A stretch of 58,143 bases of DNA from DYRB01 sp963802205 (GTDB lineage: Bacteria > Pseudomonadota > Gammaproteobacteria > Chromatiales > Chromatiaceae): positions 1 to 58,143 of the forward strand of contig CAWDHW010000034.1 in assembly GCA_963802205.1 (NCBI GenBank), read 5' to 3'. Below are positions 33,998 through 42,711 of the stretch, piece after piece. Position 1 is the stretch's first letter. Each line of letters starts with the position of its first letter. The notes beneath the pieces are model-generated. The model had not been told where the DNA came from, ran no database searches, and saw nothing but the letters and a program-made list of their open reading frames with translations. The position numbers and the translations under genes were made by a program.

Positions 33998-34198
33998 ATG
34001 GGATTGAACTGGACCGACACCCTGGAGATCGCTATCGCCCTGGACGAAAGGCACCCCGACACCGACCCTCGGTATCTCAACTTCGTCGAGCTGAAGTCCT
34101 GGGTCCAGGCACTGGACGGCTTCGAGGACGACCCCGCCCACTGCGGGGAGAAGATCCTGGAGGCCGTTCAGATGGCCTGGATCGAGGAGCGGTTCTGA
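33998..34198 (+). CDS. iscX: Fe-S cluster assembly protein IscX
   Basis: This small acidic protein of 66 residues (NWTDTLEIAIALDERHPDTD, VELKSWVQALDGFEDDP, EKILEAVQMAWIEE) binds IscS and iron and tunes cluster assembly. It lies in its usual place after fdx, but separated by 119 bp containing the REP pair. CAAGAGGAAACC precedes the ATG. Confidence 0.95.
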   Translation: MGLNWTDTLEIAIALDERHPDTDPRYLNFVELKSWVQALDGFEDDPAHCGEKILEAVQMAWIEERF

Positions 34199-34241
34199 CC
34201 CGTACCGTGAAAGGCGCGGGGTAGCACGGGCGCCATGACCG

Positions 34242-34670
34242 TTAGCACTGCTCCCAGGGCAGGCCGCGGAAGCGCCAGCCCCCAATGGTTCCACGGTGGT
34301 GGTGCTCGTCGCGATCCCCCTCGAAGCCCTCGTCGATGTGGTAGACCGCATTCAGACCGGCCTGCAGCAGGGCTACGCCGGCCTCATGCGAGCGCTTGCC
34401 ACTGCGGCAAATCAGGATCACCGGGGCGCACCCCTCGCCCTCCTGGCACACGGCACCGCCCAACAGGAGCTTGCGGATCTCGGTGGAGAACTCGGGGTTG
34501 ATGGTCCAGTCCGGTTCGTCGATCCAAGGGACGTGGACTGCACCGGTGGGGTGGCCGACAAATAGAAATTCCATGGTGGAACGGATATCCACCAGGACGG
34601 CGGCCGGGTCTTCCTCCAGCAGTTGCCAGGCCTGTTGCGGGGTAAGGCTCTTGGGGTGCAGATCGCTCAT
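34242..34670 (-). CDS. Rhodanese-like domain protein
   Basis: This 142-residue single-domain sulfurtransferase-type protein has an active-site loop with Cys in ICRSGKRSHEAG. The preceding strand AAVLVDIRSTMEFLFVGHP and the C-terminal YHIDEGFEGDRD are typical of the family. It probably moves sulfane sulfur, fitting a sulfur-oxidising host, but acceptor and donor are unknown. I chose the ATG at 34670 because domain homology begins just after it and the upstream codons are low-complexity. It is convergent with iscX. Confidence 0.88.
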   Translation of the reverse strand: MSDLHPKSLTPQQAWQLLEEDPAAVLVDIRSTMEFLFVGHPTGAVHVPWIDEPDWTINPEFSTEIRKLLLGGAVCQEGEGCAPVILICRSGKRSHEAGVALLQAGLNAVYHIDEGFEGDRDEHHHRGTIGGWRFRGLPWEQC

Positions 34671-34828
34671 GGGGCTTATTTCCTCGGAGTCCGGTTTGGT
34701 GGTCTTTTTTGTTAAGGTACGAACGGAGCCGGTCGCCGGTGCAGCCGCCGGTCCGGCCGGCAGTGTAGCATTAGCTCTCCCAACCAAACCCTGGTTGCAC
34801 CAGGGTCGCCAGCGAGACGCAGAGCCCC

Positions 34829-35755
34829 ATGGCCAAGCCCCCAGCGAGCCGCCACTTATCGGCGCGCCATCGGATCAAGGAGCGGCTCATCGCAACGGTG
34901 GTGCGTCTGGCTGCACGCCTGCCGCTGCCGGTGCTGCACCGCCTCGGGCGCGCCCTGGGCTCTCTGGTGGTGATTTGGCCCAACAAGCAGCGGCGTAACG
35001 CCCTGATCAACATCCGCCTGGCCATGCCAAGGCTCTCCCCGGAGGAACAGGTTGAGCTTCGCGACCGTACCCTGCGGGAGTTCGGCGCGACCTACCTGGA
35101 GATCGCCTACCTTTGGCAGCGCCCGGCGACGGAGGTCTTGGGTCTGGTGCGAGAGGTGCGGGGACGCGAATTGCTGGACCGCTCCTCCGGCAAGGGGATC
35201 ATCGTCCTGTCGCCCCACCTGGGGGCCTGGGAACTGGCTGGGCTCTACCTGGCCGCCCAGGGACCGACCACGATCTTCTACAAGCCCCAGCGGCTGCTCG
35301 ATGACCTCATCCGCGCGGCCCGGGGACGTACCGGGGCCATCCTGGCCCCCACCACCGGACGCGGGGTCCGACTCCTGGTTCAGGGTCTGGAGCGGGGGGA
35401 ATACGCCGGCATACTCCCGGACCAGGAACCAAAGGCGGAGACCGGGGCCGTCTTCGCCCCCTTCTTCGGGGTCCCGGCCTACACCATGCTCCTGGTCAAC
35501 CGTCTGGCACGCAGGACCGGCGCCCGGGTAGTCTTCCTCTTCGCGCAACGCCTGGGGGCCGGCGATGGGTTCCGGATGCACTGCATCCAGGCCCCTGAGG
35601 GGGTGACCTCGGAGGATGACGTCACGGCGGCCACTGCCCTGAACCAGGGCGTGGAGCAATGTGTCGCGATCTGTCCGGACCAATACGTCTGGCCCTACAA
35701 GCGCTTTCGGAAGAGACCGGAGGGGCCGCCCAGCCCCTATCAGGGACCGCTATAG
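34829..35755 (+). CDS. Lysophospholipid/lipid A acyltransferase, LpxL family
   Basis: This 308-residue membrane-associated acyltransferase adds a secondary acyl chain to lipid A or a related lipid. The H-x4-E catalytic motif is HLGAWE, followed by TTIFYKPQR and GILPDQEPKAETGAVFAPFFG, as in LpxL/HtrB. The N-terminus has one amphipathic or transmembrane helix (IATVVRLAARLPLPVLHRLG). Orthology to LpxL, LpxM or LpxP is not decidable by eye. Confidence 0.88.
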   Translation: MAKPPASRHLSARHRIKERLIATVVRLAARLPLPVLHRLGRALGSLVVIWPNKQRRNALINIRLAMPRLSPEEQVELRDRTLREFGATYLEIAYLWQRPATEVLGLVREVRGRELLDRSSGKGIIVLSPHLGAWELAGLYLAAQGPTTIFYKPQRLLDDLIRAARGRTGAILAPTTGRGVRLLVQGLERGEYAGILPDQEPKAETGAVFAPFFGVPAYTMLLVNRLARRTGARVVFLFAQRLGAGDGFRMHCIQAPEGVTSEDDVTAATALNQGVEQCVAICPDQYVWPYKRFRKRPEGPPSPYQGPL

Positions 35756-35873
35756 ACAAGGCCATGTCTGCCAGGAAATGCTCCCCCGCCCAGGGGCATT
35801 TCCTGGATCTCTGCCGGCGCCTGGACGAACCCACCCCCGCAGAGTCCGTACCCCCGGGGCACCGGGGCACGGG

Positions 35874-36449
35874 CTAGGGGGAAAAGGGCATCCAGGGCAT
35901 CATCCGCCCTGCCCGTCCCATGGTGGAGTCCATGGCGTTGGTCATCACCGACATCTTGGCATTGATCCCCTGCAACTCGGCGGCCATGGCCGGGACCGCG
36001 GCCATGCGGGCGTTCATGACCTGCATCTCCTGATACATCCCGGGGACTGCACCGACATCGCGGGCCATCATGGAGAGGAACAGGGCCACCGCCGCCCCTG
36101 GGTCGAAGTCCGGGGAGGCGTGCATGAATTCGCTGAGCCACTGAACCTGGCCGGAAAAGTCCTCGATCTGGCGCCGCTTGTCCGCCGGGAGGACGGCGAG
36201 AAGGGCCTCGCGCCGAGCCTCCATCTCCGCCGCGGTCGGCTCCGTACCCTGCACTTGGTGCCTGTCCTCGGCAACGGCGCCAGACAGCCCGGAGACTGCT
36301 GCGCCGAGGCTCAGGGTCACAACCAGGGCGAACCCGGCGTAGAGGCGACGCTGACGCCGTTCGAGATCGCGACAGCGCGCCTCGCTGCGGGCGAGCAAGT
36401 CGAGGATGCGGGACAGGTTGGGGTCTGAGTTTGGGGTTGCGCGCAACAT
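35874..36449 (-). CDS. Uncharacterised membrane-anchored Met-rich protein
   Basis: This 191-residue protein begins with a basic cytoplasmic stretch (EARCRDLERRQRRLY), has a single transmembrane helix (AGFALVVTLSLGAAVSGL, residues about 40-57) and a long extracytoplasmic tail. The tail is helical and Met-rich: MYQEMQVMNARMAAV, then INAKMSVMTNAMDSTMG and a terminal RMMPWMPF. GGGAG lies 9 bases before the ATG at 36449. It follows soxYZ on the same strand, with the soxZ terminator between. I do not recognise a named family. Methionines at coiled-coil spacing could mediate packing or metal or redox contact. Confidence 0.7.
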   Translation of the reverse strand: MLRATPNSDPNLSRILDLLARSEARCRDLERRQRRLYAGFALVVTLSLGAAVSGLSGAVAEDRHQVQGTEPTAAEMEARREALLAVLPADKRRQIEDFSGQVQWLSEFMHASPDFDPGAAVALFLSMMARDVGAVPGMYQEMQVMNARMAAVPAMAAELQGINAKMSVMTNAMDSTMGRAGRMMPWMPFSP

Positions 36450-36792
36450 GCGACTTGGCTCCCGGATGTAACGGAGACAGGAGGCCGCAGGACCACCAGA
36501 CACACCCAATGGCGTAGCCAGGGGAGCGGGACTCCGACGGGACGAGCAAACGGCGAAGAGAGAGCGCTAAACCGGGCCCACAAAGACGCGGGGCCAGGGA
36601 GCAATTTGCGCTGCGGTTGGAACATGGGCAGGCCGCGCTTTGCCCACCCTACGCCGTCAGGGATGGGCCTCGTAGAGATTGACCTGCCTGACTGAGGAAG
36701 ATCGCCTCAACGGTGGTGCGTTGTGGGCAAATCCCCACCCGGGCGCAGACCGAATGACCGACTTGGTGTGGTGCGAGCCGGACCAGATCCCG
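36450..36792. other. Gene-free stretch between the Met-rich gene and soxZ
   Basis: No gene is supported. Near 36625 there is a REP-like inverted segment, GGGCAGGCCGCGCTTTGCCCACCC, built on GGGCA/TGCCC arms. The rest probably holds the promoter of the Met-rich gene, but no clean -35/-10 pair is visible. Confidence 0.45.
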
Positions 36793-36824
36793 CAAAAAGA
36801 CGGCCCCGCGGGGACGCGGGGCCG
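36793..36824 (-). terminator. Rho-independent terminator after soxZ
   Basis: On the minus strand CGGCCCCGC pairs with GCGGGGCCG around a 6-base loop and is followed by TCTTTTTGCG. It starts 20 bases after the soxZ stop and separates soxYZ from the Met-rich gene. Confidence 0.8.
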
Positions 36825-36843
36825 ATGTGCGCAGGAACGGCGA

Positions 36844-37158
36844 TCAGGCGATCTTGTCGGTCGCCGTCTCGGTCCCGCCCTTGTTGTCGATCCAGGTCAC
36901 TTCGACCTCATCCCCCGCCGCGCCGCCCTTGAACTTGTAGGCGAGATAGGGGTTCTGGGAGACACCGCCGCTCCACAGGGCGGTCATCACCACCTTGCCC
37001 TTCCACTTGCAGGTCACCTCGGTGATGAAGTGGGCGGGGATGACCTCGCCGGTCTTCTTATCCTTGCGCAGCCCGGTCTCCATCGGATGGGTCATCAGGG
37101 CCCGGACGGTCGTCTCACCACCCTCGGCCTTGGCTTTAATCTTGATATTGCCTGCCAT
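36844..37158 (-). CDS. soxZ: Thiosulfate oxidation carrier subunit SoxZ
   Basis: SoxZ is the 104-residue partner of SoxY in the periplasmic substrate-carrier complex of sulfur oxidation. The all-beta domain is complete (IKIKAKAEGGETTVRALMTHPMETG, KKTGEVIPAHFITEVTC, WSGGVSQNPYLAYKFKG). It has no signal peptide; the complex is exported using the signal on SoxY. The gene lies 38 bp downstream of soxY. soxB, soxX and soxA are not in the window, which fits sulfur-storing purple bacteria where soxYZ and soxBXA are separate. Confidence 0.96.
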   Translation of the reverse strand: MAGNIKIKAKAEGGETTVRALMTHPMETGLRKDKKTGEVIPAHFITEVTCKWKGKVVMTALWSGGVSQNPYLAYKFKGGAAGDEVEVTWIDNKGGTETATDKIA

Positions 37159-37196
37159 GCTCTGCTACCTCGAAGTATGTGGGTTGAGACCTGGGA

Positions 37197-37670
37197 TCAG
37201 CCGCCGCAGCCGCCGATGGTGACCTTGACCTCTTTGGCCGCGGTGAAGGTCTTGTCGGCAGTCTGCACCAGGGCCTGGACGTTGGCGGTCTTGCCCATCT
37301 TGATGCGGGTGGTGACGGAGGGAAGGGCATCCTCGCCCAGGTCGAAGGAGGCGATGAGCGGGGTCTGGTTGCCCTCGGCGATGATGACCATGCGCTTCAC
37401 GCCGGCGAGGGTAGAGTCCACGGATACCTGGACCACGGCGCCGTTCTCGGCAATCTCCGGGGCCTTGATGGTGATATCGCCTCCGGCCTCGCCGGCCTCG
37501 ATCCCCAGCAAGGCCTTGATCGCGGACTTGACGTCGGTGGCAGCGAAGGCCGCCTCGGGCCAGGCCGCCAGGACGGCACGCGGGGCCAGCAGGCCGGCCC
37601 CGACTGCAACACCGACCGCACCGGCGGCCAGGGAGCCCTTGAGCAGGATTCTGCGTTTTGCGTCGATCAT
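37197..37670 (-). CDS. soxY: Thiosulfate oxidation carrier protein SoxY
   Basis: SoxY carries sulfur intermediates as a cysteine adduct on its flexible C-terminal arm, which ends here in GGCGG as in all functional SoxY proteins. A Tat signal (RRILLKGSLAAGAVG) precedes the mature domain of this 157-residue precursor. The ATG at 37670 follows AGGAG at good spacing; the open frame extends further but without homology. It leads the soxYZ unit, and its leader contains an FNR-like palindrome. Absence of soxCD nearby fits globule-forming sulfur oxidation. Confidence 0.97.
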   Translation of the reverse strand: MIDAKRRILLKGSLAAGAVGVAVGAGLLAPRAVLAAWPEAAFAATDVKSAIKALLGIEAGEAGGDITIKAPEIAENGAVVQVSVDSTLAGVKRMVIIAEGNQTPLIASFDLGEDALPSVTTRIKMGKTANVQALVQTADKTFTAAKEVKVTIGGCGG

Positions 37671-37924
37671 GAACGATCTCCTGTCGAGCAAGTGGTGGTA
37701 AGAAAGGAAGGCGACGCACACCCCTGTCGCCACAATTCCCGACAGGTCTCGCGACCCGCCGAATGGAGGCATCGATTGTATGCACCCGTGTGATCGCCGG
37801 GTTGCAAGGTGTTCCCCATCGCGGCACGCCGCCGCGGGGGCACCTCGCTTAACCTGCAATCGCGTGGAAACACAGCCGGGCGCGAAGCTTACAGGACTCG
37901 GCGACAGGTGGAAACAACCATCGA

Positions 37925-37959
37925 TTTATCCATAAATACTTATATTTGAGCCTAATCAA
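37925..37959 (-). promoter_or_regulatory. FNR-like palindrome in the AT-rich soxY leader
   Basis: On the minus strand TTGAT-TAGG-CTCAA (37946-37959) matches the FNR consensus TTGAT-N4-ATCAA at 9 of 10 positions. It sits in an island of about 40 AT-rich bases in otherwise GC-rich DNA. A second inverted repeat, ATTTAT-N2-ATAAAT, and a possible -10 box (GATAAA) follow downstream. The rest of the 321-bp soxY-protease gap shows no gene. Confidence 0.45.
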
Positions 37960-37991
37960 GGTGGGGACCTGCCAGCCGCGACTGCACCCGG

Positions 37992-39536
37992 TTAACGCTT
38001 ATTGGAGACTGGCTCACCGGCCTTTTTCAGGTCACGATACTCGTCTCTGAACTCTTCCAGCCGGACCTGGAGCCTGGCCCCAGCCTGATAGGTCAGGCCG
38101 GGCGTACGCAGGCCAATCTCCAATTGCTTGATGGCGGGCTCCAGGTCCCCGCCGAGGTACAGCGCCTCGGCCCGATAGAGATGGACCTCGCCCTTCTCCC
38201 CGGACTTGCCAGCGGCATCGGCCATGAGCCGGTACAGTTGGGGATCGTTTGACCTCTGAGGCGCTACCACCCGCATCGCCTTGAGGGCGTCGGCGGAGCG
38301 CCCTGCCTCGGTGAGGGCCTCGGCATAGGACATGTTCAGGGGCCAGCTCGTGGGTGCCAGGCCGATCGCCTCGCGCAGATTGGCCAAGGCCCCGGGCAGA
38401 TCCCCGCGGCGGCGTTGCAGACGCGCCTGCAGGACCACCGTCTCCGCCTGCTGCGGGAGCTTGGCGCGCAGGGCGGTCGCTTCCTGCGCCGCACTGTCGA
38501 GGTCGCCCTTACGCTCCAGGGCCAGGGCCAGGCCATAGTGCTCGGCGGTCTCGTTGGCAAAGCGGCCCTCCCTCAGCGTCTTGCGGAAGGATTCCACGGC
38601 CTGATCTGCACGGCGGAAGGAGCGTTGGCGCAGATCGGCGCGGGTGAGGTGGAAGCGCAGGCTGTCCGGGCGCTGGCGGTGGCCATAGGACTCGGCGCGG
38701 GCCACCGCGTCGGCGATACGGCTGGTATTGACCGGGTGTGTCCGCAGAAACTCCGGGGCGTTGTTCTCCTGGGTTCGACTGTCCTTGGACAGGCGCTCGA
38801 AAAAGCCGGCCATGGTGTAGGGGTCATGCCCCGCCTTCGCCAGGGTGACGATGCCGATGCGATCCGCCTCCTTCTCATTGTCCCGGGTGAAGTTGATCTG
38901 GTGTTGCACCGCAGCGGCCTGAATCCCGGTCACCGCCGCCGCGGCCAAGTCCCCGGACACCTTGGCCCCGAGAACCGCAGCGGCCACCAACAGGGCCAGG
39001 GTCGGAAGGGCCAGCTTGCCCTGATCCTCAAAGGATCGCATCAAGTGGCGCTGGGTGACGTGGGCGATCTCGTGGGCCATGACAGCCGCCAGTTCGCCCT
39101 CGCTCTGGGCGGCCAGTATCAGCCCGGCATAGACCCCGACGTAGCCGCCGGGGCCGGCGAAGGCGTTGACGACCGGCTCATCGATGAGAAAAAAACTGTA
39201 ATTCCCGGCGCCTGTCCCGCTGGCGCCGACCAGATCGTTGCCGAGGTTGGTCACGTAGTCCGTGAGCAGGGGGTCCGAATCCACCGGCAGGGCCTTGCGC
39301 ACGCTTTGCATAAAGGCGCGCCCGAGGCGTCGCTCCTGGGATGAGGACATGACCGTGTCCGCCGAGCTGCCGAAGTCCGGCAGATCCAGTGGACGGCCGC
39401 TGGGCATGACCGAATCCTGGGTCTGGTCGAGGTCCGTCAGGGTCCGCGGTGGGGCGGCAGACGCCGCAGCGCCAATGGCGATGCCCAGCAGCAGGGTCAG
39501 GGTGCGGGTCAACCCGCCGGCGGTAGGCCTGTTCAT
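37992..39536 (-). CDS. Periplasmic M48 metalloprotease with TPR domain (BepA-like)
   Basis: This 514-residue protease resembles BepA, which oversees outer-membrane LptD and BAM assembly. A Sec signal (LLLGIAIGAAASA) leads into the M48 domain, with zinc motif HEIAHVTQRH and the third-ligand region NEKEADRIG. The C-terminal half holds TPR-like helix pairs (AEHYGLALALERKGDLDSA, PLNMSYAEALTEAGRSADALK). The ATG at 39536 is the one that gives the signal; the open frame continues upstream without homology. The soxY leader lies downstream on the same strand. Confidence 0.9.
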   Translation of the reverse strand: MNRPTAGGLTRTLTLLLGIAIGAAASAAPPRTLTDLDQTQDSVMPSGRPLDLPDFGSSADTVMSSSQERRLGRAFMQSVRKALPVDSDPLLTDYVTNLGNDLVGASGTGAGNYSFFLIDEPVVNAFAGPGGYVGVYAGLILAAQSEGELAAVMAHEIAHVTQRHLMRSFEDQGKLALPTLALLVAAAVLGAKVSGDLAAAAVTGIQAAAVQHQINFTRDNEKEADRIGIVTLAKAGHDPYTMAGFFERLSKDSRTQENNAPEFLRTHPVNTSRIADAVARAESYGHRQRPDSLRFHLTRADLRQRSFRRADQAVESFRKTLREGRFANETAEHYGLALALERKGDLDSAAQEATALRAKLPQQAETVVLQARLQRRRGDLPGALANLREAIGLAPTSWPLNMSYAEALTEAGRSADALKAMRVVAPQRSNDPQLYRLMADAAGKSGEKGEVHLYRAEALYLGGDLEPAIKQLEIGLRTPGLTYQAGARLQVRLEEFRDEYRDLKKAGEPVSNKR

Positions 39537-39732
39537 GGTGCGATACGACCCTTGAGGATGCAGGTTGTTCCTGCCGCAGCCTGTAAAGCGGGGTAACGGA
39601 CCCACTAGGGCGGTCTCGGGGATTATCCCGGAACCAAGGCGAGCGATGAAGCCGAGTTGTTCCGTAGCACCCTCGACCGAGGTTCCTGAGGCCCGCATTT
39701 GGCCGAGCCGAAGGCCCTGCCCTGTGCGGTCG

Positions 39733-41034
39733 TCAATTGAGTTGGATGCGCTGTCCCCAGGGCACCTTCGACTTGCCCTTGACCAGCCAAATGACTGGAT
39801 AGGGTGGCTCGGACTTCGGGAAGGCCCCGTCGGCATCGGTGAAGTAAACGAGGAGATCCGGCCGCCGCCCGACCCGCTCAACCCAGTCGAAGACGGGGGT
39901 GAAGCTGGTCCCGCCACCGCCGTGGATACCGTCTGGGCGGCGGAATTGCTCCCAGGGCTCGAAGACGAAGGGCGCCCCATCGCACAACCTGGCGTCGCAC
40001 GGCAGCAGGGTAACGCGGGCACGGATCTGGCCCTTCAAGGCATCGATCTCATCGATGAACTCGTCCATCTCCGCATCCTTGATGGAGCCGCTGCTGTCCA
40101 CCGCCACCACCAGGTCGAGGCTCTGGCTGCGCAGGCTTGGCATGATGAAGTCCCCCTCGCGCCGGGACGGCCGACTGTAGCTGTAGTCGTCCCGGGCCAG
40201 CGCAGTCATGTACCGGGCCAGCAACATGCGCCAGGGCAGTTGCGGCTGGAGCAGGTGGTCTATCATGCGCCTGAGCGCGCCGCCGAGCTTGCCCGCCTGC
40301 ATCGCCTGCTGGGCGGCACCGGCCATGCGGTTCTGCCACTGCACGGCGAGGGTCTCGCGCTCGTCCGGGGTTAGGGGCTCGGGCTCGCCAGCCTGGCCCT
40401 CCCCCATGTCGGACTGCCCACGGAGCGGCTGCGGAACGCCCTTGCCCTCCCCGCCTTGCCCGTCCCCGTCCCCGTCTCTGGGCTGCGGCTGGCGCGACGG
40501 TCGCCCTTGGTCGAACGCACCCTCGCGCATCCCCTTGTCAGTCCCCTGCGCCCGGTCCTTGCCCTCACCCTGTGCGTCATAAGCGTGCCTATCGAGGGTC
40601 TCCGACTGGTCATTGTCCTCCAGCAGGGGGTAGATCTCCTCCGCCGTCATGCCTTTATAAAGCGGCATGTGCAGGGAATCGGGCGGGGGCTTGAGCCCGT
40701 CGTCGATGAGCAAGGGGTTGATGGCGTAGTCGCAAGCCAGGTCCCAGCGGTGCTGTACCCGGTGCTGACGCCGGGCGAAGTGGGACAGGGCGCAATGCAG
40801 GGCCTCGTGGGCGAGCATGAACTGGGTCTGTTCCAGGCTTAAGGACCCAATGTACTCGGGGTTATAGAAAAAGGCGCGGGCATCGGTGGCGGTGGTCGGG
40901 CACCAGTCCGGGCGAGCCGCCTGCATGGGCAGGCGCAAGACCAGTGCCCCGAGGAAGGGTTTGTCCAGAATTAGCCGGGTGCGCGCCGCGGCCAGCTTGG
41001 TCTCGATGCGATCGAGGTCCAGGTCCGTTTCCAC
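39733..41034 (-). CDS. VWA-like domain protein with putative metallopeptidase domain
   Basis: This 433-residue protein combines an N-terminal metallopeptidase-like domain with HExxH motif (MLAHEALHCALSH), a low-complexity Gln/Gly/Asp linker, and a C-terminal VWA-like domain with a MIDAS-type start (DLVVAVDSSGSI). Such DUF2201-type proteins are encoded beside MoxR ATPases, as here: the moxR-type stop lies 9 bp upstream of this GTG start. MoxR/VWA pairs act as ATP-driven chaperones for cofactor insertion or complex assembly. The client is unknown. Confidence 0.88.
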   Translation of the reverse strand: METDLDLDRIETKLAAARTRLILDKPFLGALVLRLPMQAARPDWCPTTATDARAFFYNPEYIGSLSLEQTQFMLAHEALHCALSHFARRQHRVQHRWDLACDYAINPLLIDDGLKPPPDSLHMPLYKGMTAEEIYPLLEDNDQSETLDRHAYDAQGEGKDRAQGTDKGMREGAFDQGRPSRQPQPRDGDGDGQGGEGKGVPQPLRGQSDMGEGQAGEPEPLTPDERETLAVQWQNRMAGAAQQAMQAGKLGGALRRMIDHLLQPQLPWRMLLARYMTALARDDYSYSRPSRREGDFIMPSLRSQSLDLVVAVDSSGSIKDAEMDEFIDEIDALKGQIRARVTLLPCDARLCDGAPFVFEPWEQFRRPDGIHGGGGTSFTPVFDWVERVGRRPDLLVYFTDADGAFPKSEPPYPVIWLVKGKSKVPWGQRIQLN

Positions 41035-41043
41035 GACGGCGCC

Positions 41044-42087
41044 CTATTCGTACAACATGACATCGGCCACCGCCTGTGCCCAGTCGGCAAAGGCGGGGAC
41101 CTCGAACAGGGACCCGCCGATGGCCCTGTGAAGGTCTGAGACCAGCATTACCCCCATCTCCCGCTGCGGGAAGCGCCGGGCATAGGTGAGGATGTTGCCG
41201 ACGACCCTCGCCCAGTCGTCGCCCTTGCGGGCACGGATAGCACGGCCCACCAGCGCCGCGGCCACGGCGTACTGGAGGTCGATCGCTTTGGGAACCTGTA
41301 CCGCCTCGCCGGCTATGATGGCGTCCAGGTCGGGCATCTGGTCGAGGCTGTCGACAAAGGCGGTCAGCTCGACCCCGGCGGCGGGCCCGACACAGGCCTG
41401 GAGGGTACCCTGCAAGAGATCCGGGTGGTCCGAAAACTTGCGCAGACCCCTGTGGGCGAACTCCCAGGAGCGCGGCGAAGGGAAGGCCACCGGGTTGTGG
41501 GCGGGGTCGAAGTCAAACAGCAGCTCGGGGCGGAAACGCAGGAAGGCAATGACGCGCTCGTCGATCCCATTCGCGTAGGCCCAGCTCACCCAGTCGTCCA
41601 GGTGGGTCTCCACCTCGAAGTGAGAGAAGCGATTGGCCAGGGGGGCCGGCATGGAGTAGGTCACCCCTCGGTCCCCCTGGCGGTTGCCGGCGGCGAAGAT
41701 GGCCCAGTGGGACGGGACCTGATAGTCCCCCAAGCGCCGATCCAGGATGAGCTGGTAGGCGGCCGCCGAGACCGCCGGCGGGGCCGAGGTGATCTCATCC
41801 AGGAACAGGACCCCGGCCTGGCCGTGACGTTCGGCGTCCGGGAGCAGGCTGGGAATGGCCCATTCCACCCGCCCGTCCACCCGGAAGGGGATACCGCGCA
41901 GGTCGCTGGGCTCCATCTGAGAGAGGCGAATATCGATGACCCGGGCACCGTGACGGGCAGCAATCTGGGCCACCATCTGGGACTTGCCCACCCCAGGGGG
42001 CCCCCAGAGCATGACCGGGGTGTGATGCCCCTCGGCGGCACTGAGGAATTCTCGTTCGAGGACGCGTAACAACTGTGCCGGACGCAT
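41044..42087 (-). CDS. MoxR-family AAA+ ATPase
   Basis: This 347-residue AAA+ protein has Walker A GPPGVGKSQM, Walker B VLFLDEITSA, sensor 1 IFAAGNRQGD and an arginine-finger region PLANRFSHF. AGGAAG precedes the ATG at 42087, which starts right at family homology; the frame is open for another 120 codons upstream without resemblance. It forms a tight operon with the VWA-like gene and probably works with it to remodel a partner complex. Confidence 0.9.
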   Translation of the reverse strand: MRPAQLLRVLEREFLSAAEGHHTPVMLWGPPGVGKSQMVAQIAARHGARVIDIRLSQMEPSDLRGIPFRVDGRVEWAIPSLLPDAERHGQAGVLFLDEITSAPPAVSAAAYQLILDRRLGDYQVPSHWAIFAAGNRQGDRGVTYSMPAPLANRFSHFEVETHLDDWVSWAYANGIDERVIAFLRFRPELLFDFDPAHNPVAFPSPRSWEFAHRGLRKFSDHPDLLQGTLQACVGPAAGVELTAFVDSLDQMPDLDAIIAGEAVQVPKAIDLQYAVAAALVGRAIRARKGDDWARVVGNILTYARRFPQREMGVMLVSDLHRAIGGSLFEVPAFADWAQAVADVMLYE

Positions 42088-42366
42088 GTTCTGGGGTCTT
42101 CCTCGTTGCCTGGGGAAATTCGGATGGACGGCGCGGCCTGCGGCCTGTGCTGAAATGTGGGTTTCCAGCGGGGTATCACAACCCCGAAACCGGCACCAGG
42201 ACCAGTCGCCCGGCTGGCACGCATAAGATAAACGCAGTATTCTAATGCCCCCTCTCTGTCGGGCCTCGTCGATTTCGGCAGCCCCGGGGAAGGACGACAG
42301 CGGCGGCGGCTCACGAGGTTCGAGGCCCCAAGGGGCAGTATCCAGGGCGCAATCATGCGCGGTGTG
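42088..42366. other. Divergent spacer, no gene seen
   Basis: This is the moxR-type leader. A tract AAGATAAACGCAGTATTCTAATG near 42226, split into AAGATAAACG and AGTATTCTAATG parts, is AT-rich compared with its surroundings and may hold the minus-strand promoter. An inverted element CGGGGTATCACAACCCCG lies near 42170. Confidence 0.4.
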
Positions 42367-42395
42367 TTGTTCTCGGGCCGCGAAAAACTTAGAAT
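42367..42395 (+). promoter_or_regulatory. Promoter of the small acidic protein gene
   Basis: TTGTTC and TAGAAT are separated by exactly 17 bases. The -10 box ends 44 bases before the ATG at 42440. Confidence 0.6.
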
Positions 42396-42439
42396 CCCCA
42401 GGCTTTGACCCCTTCATTGCAGATGCTCGGAGACCGGAA

Positions 42440-42637
42440 ATGAACAAGCTCTACTACGACGCCGTAACCCAGATGGAGCAACTGGGCGTCGACGACGAAT
42501 ACATCCAGGGTTGGCAGTGCGGCTTCCTGCAGAACCCCAAGCGCGAAGAGCAGCGGCTCACCGAGGCCTACGAGGCCGGCTATGCCGACGGTGAGGAGAA
42601 GACCACCGAGAACTTCAGCGAGTGGGTCAAGGGCTGA
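42440..42637 (+). CDS. Small acidic conserved-type protein, 65 residues
   Basis: The sequence is compact and non-repetitive: YYDAVTQMEQLGVDDEYIQ, GWQCGFLQNPKREEQ, then a short YEAGYADGEEKTTENFSEW tail whose AGYADG recalls ribosome modulation factor. GGAG precedes the ATG, and the gene has its own promoter and a strong terminator, so it is a real monocistronic gene. I know no assigned function; similar small proteins seem to occur in sulfur-oxidising gammaproteobacteria, but this is recollection only. Confidence 0.75.
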   Translation: MNKLYYDAVTQMEQLGVDDEYIQGWQCGFLQNPKREEQRLTEAYEAGYADGEEKTTENFSEWVKG

Positions 42638-42711
42638 TCGAGCCTTCTGAGGTCCGACCAGGGTGAGGTCCGATCAGGCCCCGGTCGGTAGACCTGACGG
42701 CCTCGGTAGCG

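Noticed and set aside
39733..42087. MoxR/VWA pair as a novel defence or conflict system
   Set aside because: The pair with a metallopeptidase-like N-terminus is a widespread known arrangement, and no nuclease, phage-related or effector genes are adjacent.
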